From Syntrophaceae bacterium UBA3084 (GTDB lineage Bacteria; Desulfobacterota; Syntrophia; Syntrophales; UBA6807): a DNA stretch of 5,221 nt. Shown in pieces: positions 5,200-5,221 of this stretch. The DNA lies in the NCBI GenBank assembly GCA_002367335.1, contig DFBI01000012.1:1-5221 (forward strand). Direction: 5' to 3'. A model generated the notes under the pieces. That model worked only from the letters and a program-made list of their open reading frames with translations, searched no databases and had not been told where the DNA came from. Made by a program: the position numbers and the translations under genes. Positions within the stretch are counted from its first letter, which is position 1. The number at the start of each line of letters is the position of its first letter.

Positions 5200-5221
5200 A
5201 TCCCCCTCCCCTTAATCCCCT
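5200..5221. repeat. C-rich tract cut by the window end, probable part of the same repeat cluster
   Basis: The tract is almost all C with T on this strand and contains the near-repeats ATCCCCCT and ATCCCCT. Its strand bias is opposite to the G-rich tail at 5151-5174, so the two could form the arms of a larger inverted element. The window ends inside it, so its extent cannot be seen. Confidence 0.35.

Noticed and set aside
5137..5221. CRISPR repeat
   Set aside because: There are no regularly spaced identical direct repeats, only inverted repeats and a C-rich tract.

Overview
The window looks like ordinary chromosome from a moderately AT-leaning, Gram-negative-type bacterium. The best guess is a Desulfobacterota/deltaproteobacterial lineage (Syntrophales- or Desulfobacterales-like). 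That guess rests on the gene order tsaD-DUF2062-rsmA, a DUF6125-type cysteine-rich protein, panC-panD, a DUF502 membrane protein, and the style of the intergenic repeats. It is an inference, not a measured phylogenetic placement. All genes lie on the + strand.

Region 1 (1-2140) is a tightly packed, translationally coupled group: the 3' part of tsaD (tRNA t6A modification), a small DUF2062 membrane protein, and rsmA/ksgA (16S rRNA adenine dimethyltransferase). Both junctions are ATGA overlaps of 4 bases. Two of the three genes modify RNA needed for accurate translation.

Region 2 (2141-2794) is a short spacer followed by a stand-alone gene with a very strong Shine-Dalgarno sequence. It encodes a 169-residue cysteine-rich protein that I assign to the DUF6125 / ATC-hydrolase-like group. 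Its function is unknown.

Region 3 (2795-4292) is the pantothenate (vitamin B5) block: a structured 236-base leader, then panC and panD. The leader holds a consensus -35 hexamer, a long hairpin, and a good intrinsic terminator that ends only 15 bases before the panC ATG. Because that position leaves no room for a promoter, the leader looks like a transcription attenuator. This is the most interesting signal here, and it may be an instance of the known 'pan' RNA motif. PanC joins pantoate to beta-alanine, and PanD makes that beta-alanine from aspartate, so the pair supplies the last step and one of its substrates. panB and panE are not in the window.

Region 4 (4293-5221) is a spacer with a weak terminator-like hairpin, a complete DUF502 two-span membrane protein, and a dense group of inverted repeats at the right edge (a hairpin starting in the DUF502 stop codon, a G/C-biased perfect inverted repeat, and a C-rich tract cut by the window end).

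No mobile-element gene, CRISPR array, tRNA, rRNA or defence system was seen. I found no convincing new multi-gene system. The candidates for follow-up are the panC leader, the cysteine-rich protein and the terminal repeat.
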